Source: B1SED10-225 sp964501415
GTDB taxonomy: Bacteria > Bacillota_I > Bacilli_A > Izemoplasmatales > Izemoplasmataceae
DNA length: 64,000 nt
Assembly: GCA_964501415.1 (NCBI GenBank)
Contig: CAZCSL010000006.1
Coordinates: 1 to 64,000, forward strand
Direction: 5' to 3'
The notes under the pieces were generated by a model, which saw only the letters and a program-made list of their open reading frames with translations, was not told where the DNA came from and searched no databases. The position numbers and the translations under genes were made by a program. Shown in pieces: positions 34,430-41,498 of the stretch (positions are counted from its first letter, which is position 1; every line of letters starts with the position of its first letter).

Positions 34430-36541
34430 TCAATCCATATCGTTCAATATATGCTCTAGTTGTTCCTCATTCACTAAGACTTCTCTAGCTTTTGACCCCA
34501 AATTACCAGAAACCACAGCCATCGCCTCCAAAGATTCTACAATACTTTGAGCTCGGTTAAACCCAATATTAAATGACTTGGAAATCTTGTTAATGGAAGC
34601 TTCTTGTTTTGAAACTACAAATTTTGCCACTTCTTCTAGTAAATCATCTTGTTCAAAAGTCTTCGTTGCACTTTTAACTAAAGCTTCCTCGCTAAACAAG
34701 AAATCAGGCTTGGCTTGTTTCTTGATAAAATTGGTGACCGTTTCAATATCCTCATCACTAACAAAAGCGCCTTGTAGACGTTGTTTATTGCCAGAGGTAG
34801 GCACATATAACATATCGCCCTTACCTAAAAGCGTCTCTGCACCAGCAGCATCAATAATCGTTTGAGAATCAATGTGCGAAGAAACATTAAAGGCTATGCG
34901 CGTTGGAATATTACTTTTTATGGTCCCTTTAATAACATCGGTACTCGGTCTTTGAGTAGCAACGATTAAGTGTATCCCACATGCGCGTGCTTTTTGTGTG
35001 ATTCTCATAATAGACTCTTCAACGTATTGTGAAGAAACCATCATAAGGTCGTTAAGTTCATCGACAATTATCACTATGTAAGGCATCTTATCCTCAGGGT
35101 TATCAATTTTATTATTATAAGCATCAATATCTCTAGCGGTATATTGTCTAAAGGTTTGGAAGCGTCTTTCCATCTCATCAACGACCCAGTTTAATGCCGC
35201 AGTCGCAGTTTTTGCATCATTGATCACGGGCGTTATCAAATGTGGCAGATCATTATATGCCGATAACTCTACCATCTTAGGATCAATTAACATCAGCTTT
35301 AAATCTGATGGTTTGTATCGCAATAAAAGACTCATTAAAATGGTGTTGATACAAACACTTTTACCACTACCTGTAGCACCGGCAATCAAGCCATGTGGCA
35401 TCGATTTAATAGGGGCATAGATGGGTTTTCCATCGATATCTAGACCCAAAGCAATCGTTAATGGCATGGCAGCTTGCATGAACATAGAGCGATTAACGAT
35501 ATCAATAAAGTGCACCGTTTGAGCTTCTTCATTCGGCACTTCAATGCCGACGGTTGTCTTACCAGGGATAGGCGCTTCAATACGTATGTCTTTAGCACCC
35601 AAAGCCATTTTTAAGTTATCGTTAAGATTGGTAATTTTAGAAAGCTTTACCCCTTTTTCAACAGCGATTTCATAGCGTGTGACCGTTGGTCCTTGAGTGT
35701 GTTTATAAACTCTAGCGCCAATTCCAAATTCATTAAACGTTTCATTGATGGTGTTGGTTTGACTTTCAACCGATACGCTTAAATCAACGGGCTCCTCATC
35801 GGGTTTACTCAAAAGACTTACAGGTGGAATTTGATAATGCTTATACATATTATCGCCTGTCTTAACGGTTTGTTTTGATTTATCAACCGTTTGTGCATTT
35901 GCGCTTGGCGTTTGCTTTACCTCTGAAGAATCCGGAGTCTGTTGTGGTTCTTCAAAAGGCTTGGCTTCAGCTTCAAAGGAAGATTCAACCGCATCTGATT
36001 TTTCCGTGGATTCATCGGTTTCAGGTTTGCGTTGTTTTGGTCTTTGTGTGGTTTGGTCGTCTCTTAAAAAATCATACATCGTGGTTTTTCTTTCCGTACC
36101 GTTTTGATTATCATGGTCGTGACTATCTGATTGCATTGAAGAAGGTTCATCTGCTTTGCGGTCAATGATGGTTGCTTCGACAATCTTATTATCCGCTTTT
36201 TTGGTCTGGCTGGATTGCATGACTTCATCCAAGTTTTTGCCCCGTACTAAATCAAACTCAGGATAATCAGAACCATATTTCCTGATTCTCTCCTCTTTTG
36301 TGATACGAGGTTTGGTTCGAAACACATCCATCTTATCCATGTTTCTGCTGAAGTTGGTTTTAATGGGAATCACAACTTCATCTTTAACGTTCTTGCCAAA
36401 AATCGGAGATACAAACTGACTACGCTTGTATGTCCGCTTTTTTTCATGACTTCTTTTCGTAATTTCATACACTTCAAAAGGCTCCTCATCTGCTGTCCTT
36501 TTGTAAGGTGGTATCATTTTTTTCTTGCGTTTGAACAACAT
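34430..36541 (-). CDS. sftA: FtsK/SpoIIIE-family DNA translocase without membrane domain (SftA-like)
   Basis: ATP-driven DNA pump for clearing or segregating DNA at division. Residues 1 to about 240 are charged and low-complexity, with no membrane helix. The FtsK alpha and beta domains follow. Walker A is GATGSGKSVCINT (near residue 390), Walker B is YIVIIVDELNDLM, and a C-terminal gamma winged helix is at about 645-700 (INKISKSFNIGFNRAQSIVE). 703 aa. Absence of the four-helix N-terminus makes it like cytosolic SftA of Bacillus rather than SpoIIIE. Downstream of a thioredoxin-like gene. Confidence 0.93.
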   Translation of the reverse strand: MLFKRKKKMIPPYKRTADEEPFEVYEITKRSHEKKRTYKRSQFVSPIFGKNVKDEVVIPIKTNFSRNMDKMDVFRTKPRITKEERIRKYGSDYPEFDLVRGKNLDEVMQSSQTKKADNKIVEATIIDRKADEPSSMQSDSHDHDNQNGTERKTTMYDFLRDDQTTQRPKQRKPETDESTEKSDAVESSFEAEAKPFEEPQQTPDSSEVKQTPSANAQTVDKSKQTVKTGDNMYKHYQIPPVSLLSKPDEEPVDLSVSVESQTNTINETFNEFGIGARVYKHTQGPTVTRYEIAVEKGVKLSKITNLNDNLKMALGAKDIRIEAPIPGKTTVGIEVPNEEAQTVHFIDIVNRSMFMQAAMPLTIALGLDIDGKPIYAPIKSMPHGLIAGATGSGKSVCINTILMSLLLRYKPSDLKLMLIDPKMVELSAYNDLPHLITPVINDAKTATAALNWVVDEMERRFQTFRQYTARDIDAYNNKIDNPEDKMPYIVIIVDELNDLMMVSSQYVEESIMRITQKARACGIHLIVATQRPSTDVIKGTIKSNIPTRIAFNVSSHIDSQTIIDAAGAETLLGKGDMLYVPTSGNKQRLQGAFVSDEDIETVTNFIKKQAKPDFLFSEEALVKSATKTFEQDDLLEEVAKFVVSKQEASINKISKSFNIGFNRAQSIVESLEAMAVVSGNLGSKAREVLVNEEQLEHILNDMD

Positions 36542-36542
36542 C

Positions 36543-36881
36543 TTATCCCTCTTTTAACGCTTTGACTTTTTGTAAAAAAGCCGTCACATCCTCTGGATGC
36601 TTGCGACGTTTATTGATTAGTGATTGTTTGAGTTTCCCATGAGAAAAATATAGAAATGATGGCACCCCAAAAACATGGTAGTGTTTAAAAACCTCGGGTA
36701 ATTCGTGGCGATAAACTGAGATAAATAACATATTCTCAAATGGTTTGATAATCTTATCAATGTATTGATCTAAGTAATCACAATCAATACATTGTGTGCT
36801 TTTAAAAATGGCAACGATATCTTTGTGTGTTTTTAATAGCTTTTCTAGTGCCTCTAAATCATGAATCTTCAGAATCATCAT
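36543..36881 (-). CDS. thioredoxin-like protein with CIDC motif
   Basis: 112 aa, thioredoxin fold. Redox pair CIDC near residue 33, cis-Pro in FGVPSFLYF near 75. It has no signal peptide, so it is cytoplasmic. The CIDC sequence differs from CGPC of classical thioredoxin, so partner and potential are unknown. The ATG at 36881 lies 8 nt after GGAAAG. It overlaps the preceding gene by 23 nt and abuts sftA. Confidence 0.8.
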   Translation of the reverse strand: MMILKIHDLEALEKLLKTHKDIVAIFKSTQCIDCDYLDQYIDKIIKPFENMLFISVYRHELPEVFKHYHVFGVPSFLYFSHGKLKQSLINKRRKHPEDVTAFLQKVKALKEG

Positions 36882-37611
36882 CTTCGCCACTTTCCAATGC
36901 TTTTAATTCTTTTTCGACTACGTCAAGTTCAACCTTTTTATCAAATAGTTTTTTAGAATAAACACCCGCGGTTTCCTCACCAACCACCGCAATGGTTAAA
37001 AGGGCGATACGCTTAGATACAAAATCAACACTTCGATTGATGACAATCTTTCTGAACCAGTATGCCGGATTAAAAATATTAACCGCTCCCAAGCCTACTT
37101 TAACCGCTCTGTTCAGTGATTTATTTCTAGCAACTTTCACAACCCTGGATTCTTCAATACGTTTTTTCCGTTCGAACAACTCCACGATTTTACTGACCCT
37201 GATGGTTCTTGTGTTTTTTAGAAGAGGTTGTTCTAAGATATTGTTTAGGCGTTCTGATATATAATTGTTTAACGCCAACATTTCATCTATGGAAAGTTCA
37301 AGCATGGGATGTTTAGATCTTGGATAGTGATAAGCGGAAATATCTTCAATCAATTCATAAGATAGATTAAAAACGAGTTTACCATATCCTTCATCGCCTT
37401 TTCTATAACGCTTTTTGAAGGCTTGTTGTTTTTCTAAAATCAATCCTCTTAAAGACTCTTCATCCACATTATCAACGGGTTTGTTGATTTCTTGTAAATC
37501 AAGATTTTTGCCACGTACTAAAAAATAAACATAAACCAAGGTGAACAAAATAAAGCCTGAAAATATACCAAGCATAAAGTTTATTAATCCGCCTATAGAT
37601 ATATCTGGCAT
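36859..37611 (-). CDS. membrane-anchored protein of unknown function
   Basis: 250 aa, not recognised. One N-terminal membrane helix (about residues 9-32), then a long charged and mostly helical cytoplasmic part. It has a basic middle (about 130-165) and a short hydrophobic stretch near 200-215, and ends in an acidic ESGEDDDSEDS tail. Clean start with GAGGTGA before the ATG. First gene of a run with the thioredoxin-like protein (23-nt overlap) and SftA, which hints at a joint cell-division or envelope role; that is speculation. Confidence 0.7.
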   Translation of the reverse strand: MPDISIGGLINFMLGIFSGFILFTLVYVYFLVRGKNLDLQEINKPVDNVDEESLRGLILEKQQAFKKRYRKGDEGYGKLVFNLSYELIEDISAYHYPRSKHPMLELSIDEMLALNNYISERLNNILEQPLLKNTRTIRVSKIVELFERKKRIEESRVVKVARNKSLNRAVKVGLGAVNIFNPAYWFRKIVINRSVDFVSKRIALLTIAVVGEETAGVYSKKLFDKKVELDVVEKELKALESGEDDDSEDS

Positions 37612-37629
37612 TCATATCACCTCGAAAAC

Positions 37630-37638
37630 ATTATATCA
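37630..37638 (-). promoter_or_regulatory. extended -10 promoter before the unknown anchored protein
   Basis: TGATATAAT on the minus strand, about 18 nt before the ATG, without a convincing -35 box. Divergent from the HAD gene promoter. Confidence 0.5.
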
Positions 37639-37676
37639 TAAATCCAGCTCAAATTCTTAATGTATATCGCTATGAT

Positions 37677-37705
37677 TTGCACTTAAATTACTTTTGTGCG
37701 ATAAT
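37677..37705 (+). promoter_or_regulatory. promoter of the HAD phosphatase gene
   Basis: TTGCAC (37677-37682), a 17-bp spacer and GATAAT (37700-37705), 16 nt before the ATG. Confidence 0.6.
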
Positions 37706-37721
37706 ACCGTAGGTGATAAAA

Positions 37722-38537
37722 ATGAATAAACACTTAATAGCTTTGGACCTTGATGGCACCTTGCTTTATGATTGGAGCACACTTGATCAAAACACAAAAG
37801 ATTTTTTATTAGAATTCAAGCAGTTGGGCCACCCATTAGTTATAGCAACGGGTCGCCCCTTTCGTAGTGCGATTAAATTTTACCGTGAACTAAAACTAAA
37901 CACACCGATAATCAATTATAACGGTGGCTTGATTTCTTGGCCTGGTAACGAAGACTTTAAAGGCGTCGATATCAAATTGGAAAAAGACGCAGTCATTGAT
38001 ATATTTAAAGCCAATGAAGCTCATATTGAAAACGCATTTTGTGAAATAAAAGATGATATCTACTTGATGAAAGAAAGTGAGGATATAGTTGATCTACTTC
38101 ATTTTTTCAACAATGCCCGGTTGTTTGTAGGGGACTTCAAAAAGACCCTACCTGGTCCTGTGAATGGCTTTATCATTGTAGGCAAAAAAGACAAAGGGCA
38201 TCATATTGAAAACTATGTAAAAAGGCATTATCCCAATAAGATAATGGCTCGAAATTGGGGAGATGATCATCAATTTATCATCGAACTATATTCACCACAA
38301 AACAACAAAGGCATGGCCTTAGATTATGTGGCAAAGCACTATGATATTCCACGTGAAAACGTCATTGCATTTGGCGATGGCCTCAACGATTTAGAAATGA
38401 TTCAATATGCGGGCATAGGCGTAGCCGTCAAAAATGCGTGCCCAGAGTTGAAGGAGCTTGCGGATGTAGTTAGTCCTCATAGCAATCAACAACAAGCAAT
38501 CAAGAAATTTTTGAAAAAATACTTTAAAGATAAATAG
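37722..38537 (+). CDS. HAD-superfamily (Cof-type) phosphatase
   Basis: 271 aa. Motif I ALDLDGTLL at the N-terminus, motif II in VIATGRP, motif IV AFGDGLNDLEM near residue 220; the cap domain lies between (about 85-185). Cof-like enzymes remove phosphate from sugar phosphates, FMN or nucleotide by-products; the substrate cannot be assigned. ATG at 37722 follows AGGTGA by 5 nt; a GTG three codons upstream is on that site. Alone on the plus strand. Confidence 0.9.
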   Translation: MNKHLIALDLDGTLLYDWSTLDQNTKDFLLEFKQLGHPLVIATGRPFRSAIKFYRELKLNTPIINYNGGLISWPGNEDFKGVDIKLEKDAVIDIFKANEAHIENAFCEIKDDIYLMKESEDIVDLLHFFNNARLFVGDFKKTLPGPVNGFIIVGKKDKGHHIENYVKRHYPNKIMARNWGDDHQFIIELYSPQNNKGMALDYVAKHYDIPRENVIAFGDGLNDLEMIQYAGIGVAVKNACPELKELADVVSPHSNQQQAIKKFLKKYFKDK

Positions 38538-38574
38538 GGCGAATTCAGATTAAAACCTGAATCCGCCTTTTCTT
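38538..38574 (+). terminator. terminator of the HAD gene, overlapping the ffh 3' end
   Basis: GGCGAATTCAG and CTGAATCCGCC pair around an 8-nt loop, followed by TTTTCTTTT on the plus strand. The same DNA encodes the last residues of ffh on the other strand. Confidence 0.75.
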
Positions 38575-39956
38575 TTGCCTTTACCTTTTTTGACTTTCTT
38601 ATTTTGTTGCGGTTGCATACTTTTTAAGGGATTGTTAGGGTCTATGGTTTTAGGATCCATCGATCCCATTCTCTTTGCGGCTTGTTGCTGTTGGTCTAAA
38701 CTTTGTAACAAGCGGTTTATTTCTGCAACGCTGCGGCCTGAACCTTGTGCGATTCGACGACGTCTTGAAGCAGCTTGTTTTAATAGTCTTGGTTGTTTGC
38801 GTTCTTGTTTGGTCATGGAGCCAATAATGGTTTCGATGTATAAAAGTTGTTTGTCATCAATATCGGCGTTTTTCATCATTTTATTGGCACCGGGTATCAT
38901 TTTCATCAGACCCCCTAAAGAGCCCATACGTTTAATCATTTTTAGCTGTTTTAGGTAATCGTTAAAATTAAACTTCCCTGACATCATTTTTTCCATGAGA
39001 TTCATCATGTCATCTTCATCAACGTTTTCTTGTACTTTATCGATGAGGGTTAAAACATCACCCATACCTAAAATTCTAGAGGCCATACGTTCGGGGTGGA
39101 AAATCTCTAAGGCATCGAGCTTCTCACCCAAACCCATAAATTTAATCGGCACATCAGCAACTTTACGCAAAGAAAGCGCCGCGCCGCCTCTAGTATCCCC
39201 ATCAAGTTTGGTGATAATGCTTCCGCTAATTTGTAAAGATTGATGAAAATGGTCTGCAACGCTAACTGCATCTTGTCCCGTCATAGCATCTAGTACCAAC
39301 AAAATCTCATCAGGTTCGATGGTAGACTTAATCAGTTTGATTTCATCCATCATGCCTTCATCTATATGAAGACGCCCTGCGGTATCAAATATAAGCGCAT
39401 CATGTCCATTTTGAGCCGCATATTCTAAAGCTTGTTTTGCTATGACTTCCGGTTTGTAGTCAATCCCTTTTTCATATACTTCAACATTGACTTGCTGAGC
39501 TATAGTAACTAGTTGGTCAACGGCCGCTGGACGATAAACATCCAAAGCAACCAGCAATGGTTTTTTAACTTGCTGTTTTTTAATATATTTAGCCAATTTA
39601 CCTGCGGTCGTTGTCTTCCCGCTTCCTTGCAATCCTACCAGCATTATTTTCGCTGGTTTGTTTTTAGAAAGCTCAAAGCTAGTCGTTTCGCCTCCCAATA
39701 GATCAGTTAAGGCTTCATGGACAACTTTAACTACTTGTTGTGCAGGATTCAAACCTTTTAATATTTTTTCTCCAGTTGCTTGTTCCCGTATTTCTTTTGT
39801 GAACGCTTTAACTACTTTAAAATTGACATCAGCTTCTAGTAAGCTTAGCCTAATTTCACGCATCATCTCGTCGATGTCCTTTTCCGTTAGACGAGCTTTT
39901 CCGCGTATACGTCTTAAAGCCATTTGCAAGCGATCGGACAGTTGATCAAAAGCCAT
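38550..39956 (-). CDS. ffh: signal recognition particle GTPase Ffh
   Basis: Binds signal peptides emerging from ribosomes and, through FtsY, delivers them to the translocon. N domain, then P-loop GLQGSGKTTTAGKLA (near residue 108), DTAGRLH and TKLDGDTRGGAAL. The Met-rich M domain (about 300-440) has KMIPGANKMM. The C-terminus is a Lys/Gly-rich tail. 468 aa. Follows ylxM by 4 nt. Confidence 0.97.
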   Translation of the reverse strand: MAFDQLSDRLQMALRRIRGKARLTEKDIDEMMREIRLSLLEADVNFKVVKAFTKEIREQATGEKILKGLNPAQQVVKVVHEALTDLLGGETTSFELSKNKPAKIMLVGLQGSGKTTTAGKLAKYIKKQQVKKPLLVALDVYRPAAVDQLVTIAQQVNVEVYEKGIDYKPEVIAKQALEYAAQNGHDALIFDTAGRLHIDEGMMDEIKLIKSTIEPDEILLVLDAMTGQDAVSVADHFHQSLQISGSIITKLDGDTRGGAALSLRKVADVPIKFMGLGEKLDALEIFHPERMASRILGMGDVLTLIDKVQENVDEDDMMNLMEKMMSGKFNFNDYLKQLKMIKRMGSLGGLMKMIPGANKMMKNADIDDKQLLYIETIIGSMTKQERKQPRLLKQAASRRRRIAQGSGRSVAEINRLLQSLDQQQQAAKRMGSMDPKTIDPNNPLKSMQPQQNKKVKKGKGKRKGGFRF

Positions 39957-39960
39957 GACG

Positions 39961-40284
39961 TTAAACCACCTTTTCTAATTCTTTGATTAATGCTTTAATA
40001 CGATCGATATCAGAGGTATTCTTTATCTGATTGATAATAGCATCTTTTTTATCTTGTTTTGACTTTAGTTGCATTTTCTTTTCATATTGCGTTAATTTTT
40101 GAACCGCATTTTGGATATGATCATGCACGGCATTTCGAGAAATGTTTTCTATTTGAGCAATTTCTTTCAAGGTATAATTCTCACTGAAATAATACTGCAT
40201 AATTTTTTGTTGTTTTGAGGTAAGTAAGGGTTCATAGAAATATAGTAAATCGTTAATCCATAGTTGTTTTTCTAGTGCATCCAT
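39961..40284 (-). CDS. ylxM: YlxM, SRP-associated DNA-binding-like protein
   Basis: 107-aa helix-turn-helix protein resembling sigma-factor region 4 (QKIMQYYFSENYTLKEIAQ; ISRNAVHDHIQNAV). The YlxM/p13 family is encoded with ffh in Gram-positives and interacts with SRP in streptococci. It lies between ftsY (one shared base) and ffh (4 nt). Confidence 0.92.
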   Translation of the reverse strand: MDALEKQLWINDLLYFYEPLLTSKQQKIMQYYFSENYTLKEIAQIENISRNAVHDHIQNAVQKLTQYEKKMQLKSKQDKKDAIINQIKNTSDIDRIKALIKELEKVV

Positions 40285-41249
40285 TATATCACTTCCGAAA
40301 ACAGACCATAAATGTATTCTTCGATATCGAAATACTCTAAATCGTTTAGTTTTTCTCCTAAGCCAACCATTTTTATCGGAATCCCTATGGTTTCCTTAAT
40401 CGCTAAAGCAATACCGCCTTTAGCTGTACCATCAAGTTTGGTGAGTATAACCCCACTGAGATGGGTAACTTCATTGAATATTTTCGCTTGTGAAAGTCCA
40501 TTTTGACCCGTGGTTGCATCTAAAACCAAAAGCGTTTCATGTGGCGCTTGATCGACTTCTCTACCAATAACGCGGTGTATTTTTTCTAGTTCATTCATAA
40601 GGTTTTTTTTGTTTTGCAGCCGACCTGCGGTATCACAAAGTAAAACATCGTATTTTTCTGCTTTAGCCTTTTTAATCGCATCAAACATAACGCTTGATGG
40701 ATCAGAACCTTCTGGCTTGGAAAAAAATTCACAACCAACGCGCTCAGACCAAATTCTTAGCTGGTTAATCGCACCGGCACGAAAGGTATCGCCTGCTACT
40801 AACATGACACGCTTACCCTCTTTTTTTAACTGATGGGCCACCTTGCCAATGGTGGTCGTTTTTCCTACCCCGTTGACACCGACAAAAAGCAATACCGACA
40901 AATCGTGATCAGTATCTAAATTGGTATCAATAATCTCTTCTTTAACATAACGTTTAAACATTTCTTCAACGATAACTTCTTTAAGGCTTTCAGCGTTCTC
41001 AATTTGTTTTAGCTCTACCGTATCTCTTAGATGTTCAACAAAGGTTATAACCGTATCAACGCCCATATCAGCAGCGATAAAAAGTTCTTCAATATCTTCA
41101 AATAAAGCCTCATCGATTTTTTTACCGGCGACCAATAATTCATTCAGTTGATTAAACGTTGAGGTTCTGGTTTTAGCCATCCCAATTTTATATTTTTGGG
41201 CTTTCGCTTTGGATTTTTTGCTTTTAAATAAATTCTTAAAAAAGGCCAT
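40284..41249 (-). CDS. ftsY: SRP receptor FtsY
   Basis: Membrane-associated GTPase that receives Ffh-ribosome complexes. P-loop GVNGVGKTTTIGKVA (near residue 130), CDTAGRLQNKKNLM and LTKLDGTAKGG. The N-terminal acidic A domain is absent; instead a short Lys-rich helix is present. 321 aa. The ATG at 41249 follows AAGGATG. First gene of ftsY-ylxM-ffh, preceded by a terminator-like hairpin and a candidate structured RNA. Confidence 0.96.
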   Translation of the reverse strand: MAFFKNLFKSKKSKAKAQKYKIGMAKTRTSTFNQLNELLVAGKKIDEALFEDIEELFIAADMGVDTVITFVEHLRDTVELKQIENAESLKEVIVEEMFKRYVKEEIIDTNLDTDHDLSVLLFVGVNGVGKTTTIGKVAHQLKKEGKRVMLVAGDTFRAGAINQLRIWSERVGCEFFSKPEGSDPSSVMFDAIKKAKAEKYDVLLCDTAGRLQNKKNLMNELEKIHRVIGREVDQAPHETLLVLDATTGQNGLSQAKIFNEVTHLSGVILTKLDGTAKGGIALAIKETIGIPIKMVGLGEKLNDLEYFDIEEYIYGLFSEVI

Positions 41250-41302
41250 ACACACACATCCTTATAATTATCATAGGTATTATAACACAAGCGTAAGAGG
41301 GT

Positions 41303-41423
41303 TAAAATAAAAAACCCCTATAAAAAGGGGAAATCCGCCTCGCGGCGGATTAAGGAAGGGGATGTGTGAATAATAAATTATTCACCATGCTATGTAAGGG
41401 ATAAGCAGCAACTTATCAGTTGC
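41303..41423 (-). ncRNA. candidate structured RNA or ftsY leader with four hairpins
   Basis: Leftward transcript predicted to start near 41423, downstream of a TTGACA-17-TAATAT promoter. Hairpins in order: GCAAC/GTTGC at the 5' end; GTGAATAAT/ATTATTCAC; AATCCGCC-GCGA-GGCGGATT with a GNRA loop; and CCCC/GGGG followed by T6, an intrinsic terminator. It ends about 55 nt before the ftsY ATG. It can be read as a ~120-nt small RNA or as an attenuated leader of the SRP operon. It lacks the SRP RNA and 6S RNA signatures I know. Confidence 0.6.
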
Positions 41424-41429
41424 AAGTAA

Positions 41430-41458
41430 ATATTACCACGAAAGATAAAACGTGTCAA
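41430..41458 (-). promoter_or_regulatory. promoter upstream of the candidate RNA and ftsY
   Basis: TTGACA (41453-41458), a 17-bp spacer and TAATAT (41430-41435) on the minus strand, in the gap after the topA stop codon. Confidence 0.7.
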
Positions 41459-41498
41459 GTCAAAACCACTAAACTTCAATGGTTAAGTCCAGTCTTTT

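Noticed and set aside
41303..41423. candidate RNA as SRP RNA or 6S RNA because it lies beside ftsY
   Set aside because: It lacks the GGUCAGG...GGAAGGAAGCAGCC core of SRP RNA and the long closed stem with central bubble of 6S RNA, so I list it only as an unassigned candidate.
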